Position numbers and translations under genes: made by a program
Part shown: positions 16,720 to 24,368 of the stretch, one piece after another
Layout of the letters: every line of letters starts with the position of its first letter
Position numbering within the stretch: the stretch's first letter is position 1
The notes under the pieces: model-generated
Database searches by the model: none
What the model was told of the DNA's origin: nothing
Seen by the model: only the letters and a program-made list of their open reading frames with translations
Source: Porphyromonas cangingivalis
GTDB lineage: Bacteria > Bacteroidota > Bacteroidia > Bacteroidales > Paludibacteraceae
Assembly: GCA_945902955.1 (NCBI GenBank)
Contig: CAMDNO010000022.1
Location: 1-36,485, forward strand
Direction: 5' to 3'
Length of the DNA stretch: 36,485 bases

Positions 16720-18639
16720 ATGATAGTTTGTATAGCCGAAAAGCCAAGTGTAGCGCGCGACATTGCCGAGATTTTGGGAGCTAAAAATCGAAAAGATGGT
16801 TATATGGAGGGAAATGGCTATCAGGTTACATGGACTTTTGGGCATTTGTGTGGCTTGCTCGAGCCACATGAATATGCACCCGAATGGAAAGGATGGGCAC
16901 TAAGTCATTTGCCAATGATTCCTCAACGGTTTGGGATTAAAGTTATGAACGACAGCGGTATACAAAAGCAATTTAAGGTGATTGAACAATTGTTTGCAAA
17001 CGCTGATGAAGTGATAAACTGTGGTGATGCTGGCCAAGAAGGCGAACTTATTCAACGCTGGGTAATGCAAAAAGCATTGTGTAAATGTCCCGTAAAAAGG
17101 CTTTGGATTTCGTCGCTTACCGAAGAGTCTATCCGCGAAGGATTTAAGAAATTAAAAGACCAATCGTACTACCAACATTTATACGAAGCCGGACTTTCGC
17201 GAGCTATTGGCGATTGGTTATTAGGTATGAATGCCACACGACTTTACACTTTGAAATATGGAAAAAATCGCCAGGTTTTGTCCATTGGTCGTGTGCAAAC
17301 TCCATCGTTGGCGCTGATTGTAAACCGCCAACTCGAAATTGAGAATTTTAAACCCGAAGCTTATTGGGAATTAAAAACTGTTTATCGCGACACCTTGTTT
17401 TCGGCTTCGAAAGGACGATTTTCGAGTGTAGAAGAAGGTACACGTTTTTTGGAAACAGTGAAAGGATCTGATTTTTTTGTAACCGATATTACCACCAAAA
17501 AGGGAACTGAATCAGCTCCTAAATTGTTTGATTTGACGTCGTTACAGGTTGAATGTAATAAGAAATTCGGCTTTTCGGCCGACGAAACTCTCAAGCTAAT
17601 TCAAATCCTTTACGAGAAAAAAGTAACTACTTATCCGCGTGTCGACACTACTTTTTTGAGCGACGATATGTACCCAAAAATTCCGGCTATTCTGAAAGGA
17701 ATTAAGGATTATGAACAGCTTACAGCTCCACTTTTGGCAACGAAAATTCCAAAAACAAAAAAGGTTTTCGACAATGCGAAAGTAACTGATCACCATGCCA
17801 TTATCCCCACAGGTATTCATCCTACGGCGCTTAACGAAAACGAACGGCGTGTGTTCGATTTGGTAGCTCGGCGATTTATTGCCAATTTTTATCCCGAATG
17901 TAAAATTGCTACTACTACCGTTTTGGGCGAAGTTGATAAAGTAGAATTTAAGGTAAATGGCAAGCAAATATTAGATCAGGGCTGGCGTGTAGTTTTTGAA
18001 AAAAACAAAGTCGACACCGACGAAAAAGAAGGCGAAGAAGATGAAAAGACTTTACCTATTTTTAATCAAGGCGAAAGCGGACCACACGAACCCACTTTAG
18101 CCGAAAAATGGACTTCGCCACCCAAACCTTTTACCGAAGCAACGCTACTACGAGCAATGGAAACGGCTGGTAAATTGGTTGACGACGACGAATTGCGCGA
18201 CGCCATGAAAGACAATGGCATTGGTCGCCCTTCTACTCGTGCTGCTATTATCGAAACGCTTTTCAAACGCGATTACATTCGCAAAGAGCGTAAAAACCTA
18301 ATTGCAACTAATACTGGAGTTGATTTAATTCAAACGATAAGCGAAGAATTGCTCAAATCGGCAGAGCTGACGGGGCGATGGGAAAAGAAACTACGCATGG
18401 TGGAACGTGGAGAATACGAGGCCAAAGAATTTTTGGAAGAGCTAAAAGAAATGGTGCGTCAAATAGTTTTTAATGTGAAAAGTGAAAACCGACAAACAGT
18501 TGCTCCAAAAGCGATGGCTATCGACCCAATAATTGGAAGCACTTGCCCCGAATGTGGAAAAGGAAAATTGCTCAAAGGCAATGCTGCTTACGGTTGTAGC
18601 AGATGGAAAGAAGGGTGTAGCTATCGAAAGGCGTTTTAA
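16720..18639 (+). CDS. topB: DNA topoisomerase III
   Basis: A 639-residue type IA topoisomerase, which relaxes or decatenates DNA by passing a strand through a transient single-strand break. The Toprim domain opens with MIVCIAEKPSVARDIAEILGA and contains INCGDAGQEGELI with its acidic residues. The catalytic tyrosine is Tyr305 in TTYPRVDT. The IGRVQTPSLALIV and GIGRPSTRA motifs are in place. A C-terminal zinc-ribbon-like segment with four Cys closes the protein (CPECGKGKL, CSRWKEGC). The length is close to the 653 residues of E. coli TopB. It stands alone, facing the ompH gene. Confidence 0.96.
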   Translation: MIVCIAEKPSVARDIAEILGAKNRKDGYMEGNGYQVTWTFGHLCGLLEPHEYAPEWKGWALSHLPMIPQRFGIKVMNDSGIQKQFKVIEQLFANADEVINCGDAGQEGELIQRWVMQKALCKCPVKRLWISSLTEESIREGFKKLKDQSYYQHLYEAGLSRAIGDWLLGMNATRLYTLKYGKNRQVLSIGRVQTPSLALIVNRQLEIENFKPEAYWELKTVYRDTLFSASKGRFSSVEEGTRFLETVKGSDFFVTDITTKKGTESAPKLFDLTSLQVECNKKFGFSADETLKLIQILYEKKVTTYPRVDTTFLSDDMYPKIPAILKGIKDYEQLTAPLLATKIPKTKKVFDNAKVTDHHAIIPTGIHPTALNENERRVFDLVARRFIANFYPECKIATTTVLGEVDKVEFKVNGKQILDQGWRVVFEKNKVDTDEKEGEEDEKTLPIFNQGESGPHEPTLAEKWTSPPKPFTEATLLRAMETAGKLVDDDELRDAMKDNGIGRPSTRAAIIETLFKRDYIRKERKNLIATNTGVDLIQTISEELLKSAELTGRWEKKLRMVERGEYEAKEFLEELKEMVRQIVFNVKSENRQTVAPKAMAIDPIIGSTCPECGKGKLLKGNAAYGCSRWKEGCSYRKAF

Positions 18640-18680
18640 TCTTGTAGAGCTGTCGCGTGCGGTGTCTATTTTAAATATCA

Positions 18681-18716
18681 AAAAAAAAGCAACCCATTTT
18701 GGATTGCCTTTTTTAG
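18681..18716. terminator. Bidirectional terminator between topB and ompH-like gene
   Basis: An A run, then GCAACC, a short CATTTT loop, GGATTGC (one bulged A) and a T run. The A and T runs pair and give a T tail on either strand, fitting the two convergent genes. Confidence 0.7.
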
Positions 18717-18730
18717 TTGGAATTTTTCAA

Positions 18731-19336
18731 TTATTTTTTTGCTTTAAACCGCTCATTGAGCAATTTAGTAATTTCTAAAGTAATATCGTAACCTTTGTCG
18801 GCAAATAAAATATTATCGCTTGAGGTATTACTAAAAATCATTTCGTATTTTTTGTCTTTGTTATATTCTTTCAAAAACGCATTTATTGTATCGCGGAGTT
18901 GTTCGCTCATTTTTTGCTGAACTTGCATTAATTGTTGGCTAAGTTTACCATCAAGTTCCTGCAATTCTTGCTGGCGACGAACTAAGCGAGCTTGTTCTTG
19001 TTCGGCACGCTCGCGACTTAAAAATGCATTTGCTTCTAATTTTTTCTGAAACTCAGCCATTTCTACTTGCAACTGACGTGCTTTTGTATTGATATTTAAG
19101 CGCGAATCTTCTTGTTTGCGAATGAGTGATTCGTTCGATTCTTTCGCAAATTGGTAATTCGACAAAAGCGAATCGACATTGACGTAAGCTACCGGAAGTT
19201 TTCCAGCTTTAATTTGTTCTTTTGTGAAAGTAACACCATTTGTACTTGTGTTATTTCCTTTTGTAAATACAATTATGAACAAGGCAATAACTGCAATAGC
19301 TAAAATGCCATTAAAAATGAGAGAGAGGTTCTTCAT
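18731..19336 (-). CDS. OmpH/Skp-family periplasmic chaperone
   Basis: A 201-residue protein with an N-terminal hydrophobic segment (about 7-24; an uncleaved anchor is possible because no clear cleavage site follows). Then comes a beta segment VAYVNVDSLLSNYQF, a long charged coiled coil (about 75-160, rich in QQEL repeats), and the closing KKYEMIFSNTSSDNILFADKGYDITLEITKLLN region that defines the OmpH/Skp fold. Skp-type trimers hold unfolded outer-membrane proteins in their coiled-coil arms. It follows the small membrane protein gene by 14 bp. Confidence 0.88.
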   Translation of the reverse strand: MKNLSLIFNGILAIAVIALFIIVFTKGNNTSTNGVTFTKEQIKAGKLPVAYVNVDSLLSNYQFAKESNESLIRKQEDSRLNINTKARQLQVEMAEFQKKLEANAFLSRERAEQEQARLVRRQQELQELDGKLSQQLMQVQQKMSEQLRDTINAFLKEYNKDKKYEMIFSNTSSDNILFADKGYDITLEITKLLNERFKAKK

Positions 19337-19350
19337 GCTGCTTTTGAAAA

Positions 19351-19584
19351 TTAAAATTTTGTAATTTCGTTGTATACTTCGTTATTTGTCATTCGTTTTG
19401 GCTTCGAAGCTTGTGCATCGCGGTCTTGTGTAGTGGCACAGTGCACTCCTTGTTCTTTTAAACCTTTGTTTCCGCCAATGTGAATGTTGGGAAACTCACC
19501 ATTTTTTATGAAAAAAATTTTAAATCCGAGAATTAATACTCCTATAATCAATAAGATAGCTGATACTAAAAAGGCTTGTAACAT
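19351..19584 (-). CDS. Small single-pass membrane protein
   Basis: A 77-residue protein with an N-terminal membrane helix (about 3-26) and a soluble tail. The tail carries HIGGNKGLKEQGVHCATTQDRDAQ, a pattern I recognise from small conserved Bacteroidota membrane proteins without assigned function. Cys49 is the only Cys. It is the first gene of a two-gene unit with the OmpH-like chaperone and has a TATCTTTG promoter box 24 bp upstream. Confidence 0.75.
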   Translation of the reverse strand: MLQAFLVSAILLIIGVLILGFKIFFIKNGEFPNIHIGGNKGLKEQGVHCATTQDRDAQASKPKRMTNNEVYNEITKF

Positions 19585-19608
19585 GCGTTGTTTGTGTTAA
19601 ATGAGTTG

Positions 19609-19616
19609 CAAAGATA
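19609..19616 (-). promoter_or_regulatory. -7 box for the small membrane protein/ompH unit
   Basis: Minus-strand TATCTTTG is a perfect TAnnTTTG match with the G of the box 24 bp from the ATG. The -33 element is unclear. Confidence 0.5.
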
Positions 19617-19731
19617 ATTTTTTTAAAAGATTAAACCCCTCGAAACCTCTAATTTTTAGTAATTTGAATGTTTGCTGTTTGTTTTTAACTGAATTTAAGA
19701 AGACAGTCAATAAACCAATCACTTATATTTT

Positions 19732-21102
19732 TTATTTTCGGAATAATACTTTAAACGCTTCTTCGACTTTTTTTACACGTACAATTTCAATATTTAATTT
19801 GTTTATATTCAATGATTTAATGTTGAAATCGGGAATAATCATTTTTGTGAAACCAAGTTTTTCGGCTTCGAGAATTCGTTGTTCAATACGGTTTATGGGG
19901 CGAATTTCGCCCGAAAGCCCCACTTCGCCAGCGATGCACACTTGCTTTTCGATAGAGATATCTACATTCGACGACAAAATGGCCGAAATGACAGCTAAAT
20001 CGATGGCTGGATCGTTGATTTTCAGACCGCCAGCAATATTCAGAAAAACATCTTTTTGAGCTATTTTAAAACCTGCCCGTTTTTCGAGCACTGCCAAAAG
20101 CATATTAAGGCGGCGAAGATCGAAGCCGGTACACGAACGTTGCGGTGTGCCATAAGCTGCTGAACTCACAAGCGCCTGTGTTTCAATTAGAAAAGGGCGA
20201 ACACCTTCGATAGCCGAAGCAATGGCAACTCCACTTAAACCTTCGTGATTTTGCGAAAGTAAAAGCTCTGATGGGTTACTCACTTCGCGCAGTCCATTTT
20301 GTTGCATTTCAAAAATTCCGAGCTCCGAAGTGCTTCCGAAACGGTTTTTTATGCTTCGCAAAATGCGATACATATAATGTTGGTCGCCCTCGAATTGCAA
20401 AACGGTATCCACAATGTGTTCCAACACTTTTGGTCCTGCAATACTTCCTTCTTTATTTATATGACCAATTAATAAAACGGGAGTTCCGCTTGTTTTGCAA
20501 AATTTGAGTAAATGTGCCGCACATTCGCGTACTTGCGAAACTGAACCGGGCGACGATTCAATCATTTCTGTCGACACCGTTTGAATGGAATCGACAATCA
20601 CCACATCGGGTTGAATGTTTTGAATATGCACAAAAATTTGTTCCAACGAGGTTTCGCTTACAATATAGCAGTCCGGATTATCATATTTAAGCCGCTGTGC
20701 ACGTAATTTTAATTGTTTTACACTTTCTTCGCCCGAAATATAAAGTGTCCGTTTTCCTTTCAGATTTAAAACAACTTGCAGCACCAATGTTGATTTGCCA
20801 ATGCCGGGTTCGCCTCCTATAAGCACTAACGAACCAGGCACGAGACCACCGCCAAGTACCCGATTGAGTTCGTTACTCGAAGTGTCGATGCGGCTTTCTT
20901 CCGAAGTTTCTACCTCATCCAAGCGCACCGGTTTTTGCTTTGTAATTTCGAGACCGCCTAAATTAACTTTGGGCGAGTTGTCTTTGCTCACAATTTCTTC
21001 CACATACGAGTTCCACTCGCCACACGAAGGGCATTTGCCAATCCACTTTGCCGATTCGGCGCCACAGTTTTGGCAAACATATACTGATTTTGTTTTGGCC
21101 AT
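19732..21102 (-). CDS. radA: DNA repair protein RadA (Sms)
   Basis: A 456-residue RecA-like helicase that drives branch migration in recombinational repair. The N-terminal zinc finger has Cys10, 13, 24 and 27. Walker A is GEPGIGKST at 97-105, the RadA-specific KNRFG motif is at 252-256, and the C-terminal Lon-protease-like domain follows (DLAVISAILSS, CIAGEVGLSGEIRPI). The frame is open 18 codons further upstream to 21156, but those overlap the preceding gene and are not RadA-like; the family N-terminus MAKTKSVYVCQNCG fixes ATG 21102. It starts 8 bp after the AAA/nuclease gene and is probably co-transcribed with it. Confidence 0.96.
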   Translation of the reverse strand: MAKTKSVYVCQNCGAESAKWIGKCPSCGEWNSYVEEIVSKDNSPKVNLGGLEITKQKPVRLDEVETSEESRIDTSSNELNRVLGGGLVPGSLVLIGGEPGIGKSTLVLQVVLNLKGKRTLYISGEESVKQLKLRAQRLKYDNPDCYIVSETSLEQIFVHIQNIQPDVVIVDSIQTVSTEMIESSPGSVSQVRECAAHLLKFCKTSGTPVLLIGHINKEGSIAGPKVLEHIVDTVLQFEGDQHYMYRILRSIKNRFGSTSELGIFEMQQNGLREVSNPSELLLSQNHEGLSGVAIASAIEGVRPFLIETQALVSSAAYGTPQRSCTGFDLRRLNMLLAVLEKRAGFKIAQKDVFLNIAGGLKINDPAIDLAVISAILSSNVDISIEKQVCIAGEVGLSGEIRPINRIEQRILEAEKLGFTKMIIPDFNIKSLNINKLNIEIVRVKKVEEAFKVLFRK

Positions 21103-21110
21103 GTTTTGTT

Positions 21111-22883
21111 TTAGTTTGTTTCTTGCATCAACTCTTCGCAGCTCACCATTTCCCAACCGCAGTAAATTACGCGTAGAAGGTGGAGGGTCGTTTTTCCTTT
21201 GGCAGCCTGAATTTTGGAGTCGACAGCATAACGTTGCAATTGTTCGTTGGCATCTGCTGTAAGTTTTTGAACCAATGCCGAAGTCGGATTTTTTACTTCA
21301 GCTTCTTGCGAGCGTGGCACATATTTGAGTTCAACAATATAGCAATGCTTCATGTTAGGTCGCAAAATAAAGTTAGGCTGGAGCCACAAATCTACAAATC
21401 CTTTGCCCATTTCAGCTTCGGAATGCACTATAAAATAGTTGGCACTGTTCAGGTACACTAAGTGAAACATCTGAACCGTTTTTTCACCATCAATAAAGTC
21501 TCGAACCGAAGTTTGTTTGTAAATTTGTTCCGAAAAGTAATTGAAAAATGGAAGCCAATCGCCATAGTATGCCATTTTTTCAGCCATTTCGGATAGGGAC
21601 ATATTTTCTAAATTAAAAATATTTGCTTCGCTAAAACCTTCAACCAAATATGAAAATAACACCGCTCGGATTGTTAAATTGGGAACGCTTAAAACGAGAT
21701 TATCATTTTCAATCCGATCAATTGTGAGAATTCCAAAATAGTAAAGCAGTGATACAAAATTATCTCTGTCTATAAGCTTTTCGGCTGGAAATGAAGATAC
21801 TATATTGGTGCGAATTTCACCATCTTCGGCTATTTTTTTTATAGTAGAAAAGTTTCCATTTACTTTTTTATCTAAAATTATTAAATGGCGAAGTTTGCTA
21901 TAATCAATTTTTACATTATTATCGATCAAATCTTTTGTTACTGAGCCATGAGATAGATAATTGTCCATAAAGTATAATACCATATCAGAATTAAACATTT
22001 TTTGTGACGTTTTATTTCCTGAAAAACAATAGTTATTATACCATTCGCGCATTATTACGAGTAAATTTTCGATGGGTTCGTGCACCATTCCTTCGCTTTT
22101 GTAATAGTTAAGCATGGTAATTACTTCCGGTTCAGTAAAACCTATTATCGAATTGAAAATCGCATCGGTAGTTATGTTTTTGGCAATATTAAACCCACTT
22201 GTAACGTCATCGAGTGTTACGGGGGATACGCCTGTAATGAAAATCTTTTTCAACGAAGCATTCTGGTCGGTAGTAGCGAGTTTTAATTTATTAAAAAACA
22301 TCCGAAAAAATCCATTGCCATGCGTAATGTCAGCATATTTCAGATTGCCATGTTGGCTCAATATTGTGTTTGTGAAATTATCATATTCGTCGATAAATAA
22401 GTAGATAGATAAGCCTTTTTCTTTACAACTATTGGTTATATACTCAATTTTCGATTCAACTAAATCGTTTTTAGGATAATTTGACATATATTCTTCACCT
22501 AAAAGCGAACGATAAGCCGTATTGAAACTGTCGAATGATTTGCTACAATGTTTCTCAAAAGATAATTTTACATCGTTTAAATCTGGATTTACTGCCGAAA
22601 AATTGAAACTTAATAATAGATAGCTATTTCGTTCGTTTGTAGGATGTTGTCCAATATAAGTTTGCCCAAATAGCAAATCAAATTTACTTGTATTGTTAAT
22701 GTCGTAATAAGATTTCATAAGGTTAATCCACAGCGATTTACCAAACCTACGTGGTCGAATTAAAAAAAGAAATCGAGATGAGGACTCAACTGTTTCAATA
22801 AACTGTGTTTTGTCAACATAATAAAAATTACTTTTCATTATTTCGGCATAATCGCTTATGCCATACGGAATTCTCTTTGCCAT
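21111..22883 (-). CDS. AAA-ATPase-like protein with C-terminal PD-(D/E)XK nuclease domain
   Basis: A 590-residue protein of the paired AAA-ATPase_like and DUF1703 (PD-(D/E)XK) family, highly expanded in Bacteroidota. The N-terminal conserved region YGISDYAEI-YVDKTQFI is followed by a Walker-A-like RPRRFGKS (43-50) and a Walker-B-like FIDEYD (163-168). The C-terminal nuclease core keeps Asp498, Glu518-x-Lys520 and a QLQRY helix near 548-552, so the active site looks intact. The role of the family is not known; defence, mobile-element or nucleic-acid processing functions have been suggested by its fold. It has its own promoter and lies directly upstream of radA. Confidence 0.85.
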   Translation of the reverse strand: MAKRIPYGISDYAEIMKSNFYYVDKTQFIETVESSSRFLFLIRPRRFGKSLWINLMKSYYDINNTSKFDLLFGQTYIGQHPTNERNSYLLLSFNFSAVNPDLNDVKLSFEKHCSKSFDSFNTAYRSLLGEEYMSNYPKNDLVESKIEYITNSCKEKGLSIYLFIDEYDNFTNTILSQHGNLKYADITHGNGFFRMFFNKLKLATTDQNASLKKIFITGVSPVTLDDVTSGFNIAKNITTDAIFNSIIGFTEPEVITMLNYYKSEGMVHEPIENLLVIMREWYNNYCFSGNKTSQKMFNSDMVLYFMDNYLSHGSVTKDLIDNNVKIDYSKLRHLIILDKKVNGNFSTIKKIAEDGEIRTNIVSSFPAEKLIDRDNFVSLLYYFGILTIDRIENDNLVLSVPNLTIRAVLFSYLVEGFSEANIFNLENMSLSEMAEKMAYYGDWLPFFNYFSEQIYKQTSVRDFIDGEKTVQMFHLVYLNSANYFIVHSEAEMGKGFVDLWLQPNFILRPNMKHCYIVELKYVPRSQEAEVKNPTSALVQKLTADANEQLQRYAVDSKIQAAKGKTTLHLLRVIYCGWEMVSCEELMQETN

Positions 22884-22920
22884 GGTTGGTAGATTTTTTT
22901 TTTTGAAAACTTACTTTATG

Positions 22921-22951
22921 CAAAGATACAAATATTTTTGATGAAAGTAAA
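22921..22951 (-). promoter_or_regulatory. Promoter of the AAA/nuclease-radA unit
   Basis: Minus-strand TATCTTTG (22921-22928) is a perfect -7 box. TTTA (22948-22951) lies 19 bp upstream in the -33 position. The ATG is 37 bp downstream. Confidence 0.6.
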
Positions 22952-22957
22952 TTTGAT

Positions 22958-22993
22958 AAAAAAAGTCAGAATGAAATTTTTCATTCTGACTTT
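22958..22993 (-). terminator. Rho-independent terminator of the 377-residue lipoprotein gene
   Basis: A perfect 10-bp stem, GTCAGAATGA (22965-22974) with TCATTCTGAC (22981-22990), is extended by three A-T pairs. On the minus strand it is followed by seven T. It lies 17 bp after the lipoprotein stop and immediately before the next promoter. Confidence 0.92.
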
Positions 22994-23010
22994 CAATATG
23001 TAAACCCGTA

Positions 23011-24144
23011 TCAATACTTATTATAAAACTGCCGAATGTACGAATAAGCCTGCGTATAAATTGGTTTTGTGAATTCGACAAACAACGTTTGTTGGCTTGG
23101 TGGTATTTCGGGCGAGCGTTCGCATTGTTTCTTTTGCTCTGTGGTGAGTGCCCGTTCGTCGCCGTTGAATGTGCTCCACGATGTATACCATATATATTCG
23201 CCACTAAAGTTGCGTTGCTCAATTAATTGGTTTTTCTCGTCGTAAATGCGAACACTCAACAATCCACCCGATTTTATTTCCCTACGGAAAGTATTCAATT
23301 TGGCAGTTACCGTATTGTAAACATCAACATTTTTACCTTCAATTTTAGCAGTTCCCACTTTTACACTATCGCGTTTTACATCTACTGTTTTTTTTGAATC
23401 GTAAACATTACCAATCGAAAAATCTTCGAAATTAAGTACTAAATATTGATGCGGACGGATTTCAGAGTTGCTTCCAATGCGATCGTAATTATAAAACTGA
23501 ATCATGCGTTTTTCCAAATTTTTGCTCAACTCCGAAAGCAAATTTGTGCTGAAAAAATCGGCCGAATACTGATATTTTAGTCCCGTTACAGGTTTTTCGA
23601 ACATCACTCGCAAAGTTCCCTGAAAGCGCGATGTGTCTATTAATTTCAATACGTCCTGATAGCCATATACATAGTTATTAGCTCGTTGAAATAGTTGATA
23701 AGCCGAACGGGCTTCGAACAGTGTGCCCGCATCTAAGGCTTTCAAACCCATTTCGTACACTTGCAAAGCTGCTTTTTGGCGCGCTTCTGCTAATTCTTGT
23801 GGAAATTCGGTTGGTTTGGGAATGATTTTGTTGGCTGCCGGACAATGATAAATGTTGTAAGCCAATTGATTAACTCGTTCGTATTGAAGCACTATGCGTT
23901 CATAGTTGTTGGGCGAATTTTCCAACTTGGCGTATTCTATTTCGCGCTGGGCATCTTGTAATGCCAATGGATAAGTTTTTGTGAGCACGTATTCGGCTTT
24001 ATCGCTTCCTGGCGTCGATTTTAATTTTTCAACTGCATCGATAGCTGCTTTATAATAATCACCCTTTTTGTAGGCATTATAGCCTGTAGAACAAGATGTT
24101 GCTACCAAAATAATGGTAATGGCAATAAGTAGTTGTTGTTTCAT
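23011..24144 (-). CDS. Lipoprotein of unknown function with N-terminal helical repeats
   Basis: A 377-residue lipoprotein: the signal peptide ends VATSC with Cys18. The N-terminal half is helical and TPR-like (YNAYKKGDYYKAAIDAVEKL; then helices to about 170). The C-terminal half is mainly beta with a GTLRVMFEKPVTGLKYQYSADFF start and closes SYIRQFYNKY. I recall similar Bacteroidota lipoproteins but no named function. It is alone between the inverted-repeat element and a strong terminator; no clear promoter box was found upstream. Confidence 0.72.
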   Translation of the reverse strand: MKQQLLIAITIILVATSCSTGYNAYKKGDYYKAAIDAVEKLKSTPGSDKAEYVLTKTYPLALQDAQREIEYAKLENSPNNYERIVLQYERVNQLAYNIYHCPAANKIIPKPTEFPQELAEARQKAALQVYEMGLKALDAGTLFEARSAYQLFQRANNYVYGYQDVLKLIDTSRFQGTLRVMFEKPVTGLKYQYSADFFSTNLLSELSKNLEKRMIQFYNYDRIGSNSEIRPHQYLVLNFEDFSIGNVYDSKKTVDVKRDSVKVGTAKIEGKNVDVYNTVTAKLNTFRREIKSGGLLSVRIYDEKNQLIEQRNFSGEYIWYTSWSTFNGDERALTTEQKKQCERSPEIPPSQQTLFVEFTKPIYTQAYSYIRQFYNKY

Positions 24145-24186
24145 AACTTTAATTTTTTAGATGAACAGAAAAAAAATATATATATG

Positions 24187-24299
24187 CTGCCCCAAGCCCC
24201 TAAAGGGGATGTGAAGCTACCTTCGACTCTTAAATTTAGATTATTTATTTTAATGTAAATCGTTTATAATATCTATCTTAACATAGGGGCTTGGGGCAG
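24187..24299. repeat. 113-bp element with perfect 16-bp inverted ends (MITE/REP-like)
   Basis: The left arm CTGCCCCAAGCCCCTA (24187-24202) and right arm TAGGGGCTTGGGGCAG (24284-24299) are exact reverse complements. They are strikingly GC-rich in an AT-rich spacer. The left arm also enters a small nested palindrome, CCCCTAAAGGGG (24197-24208). No ORF lies inside and no convincing target-site duplication is seen. When transcribed it would form a long hairpin between argS and the lipoprotein gene, so a terminator or processing role is also possible. Confidence 0.75.
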
Positions 24300-24339
24300 T
24301 GTTTTGTTTCTTATGTTAATTTTAAAAATAATGCTTCCA

Positions 24340-24367
24340 AACTATAAACTACTAACTATAAACTTCT
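24340..24367. repeat. 14-bp tandem repeat, two copies
   Basis: AACTATAAACTACT (24340-24353) is followed by AACTATAAACTTCT (24354-24367), one mismatch, immediately before the argS stop codon on the plus-strand map. Confidence 0.6.
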
Positions 24368-24368
24368 T

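Noticed and set aside
21103-21156. Longer RadA N-terminus
   Set aside because: The extra 18 residues overlap the preceding gene and are not part of the conserved RadA start.
22911-23222. 103-codon minus-strand ORF
   Set aside because: It overlaps the 3' part of the 377-residue lipoprotein gene in another frame, runs through the terminator and has low-complexity, non-protein-like content.
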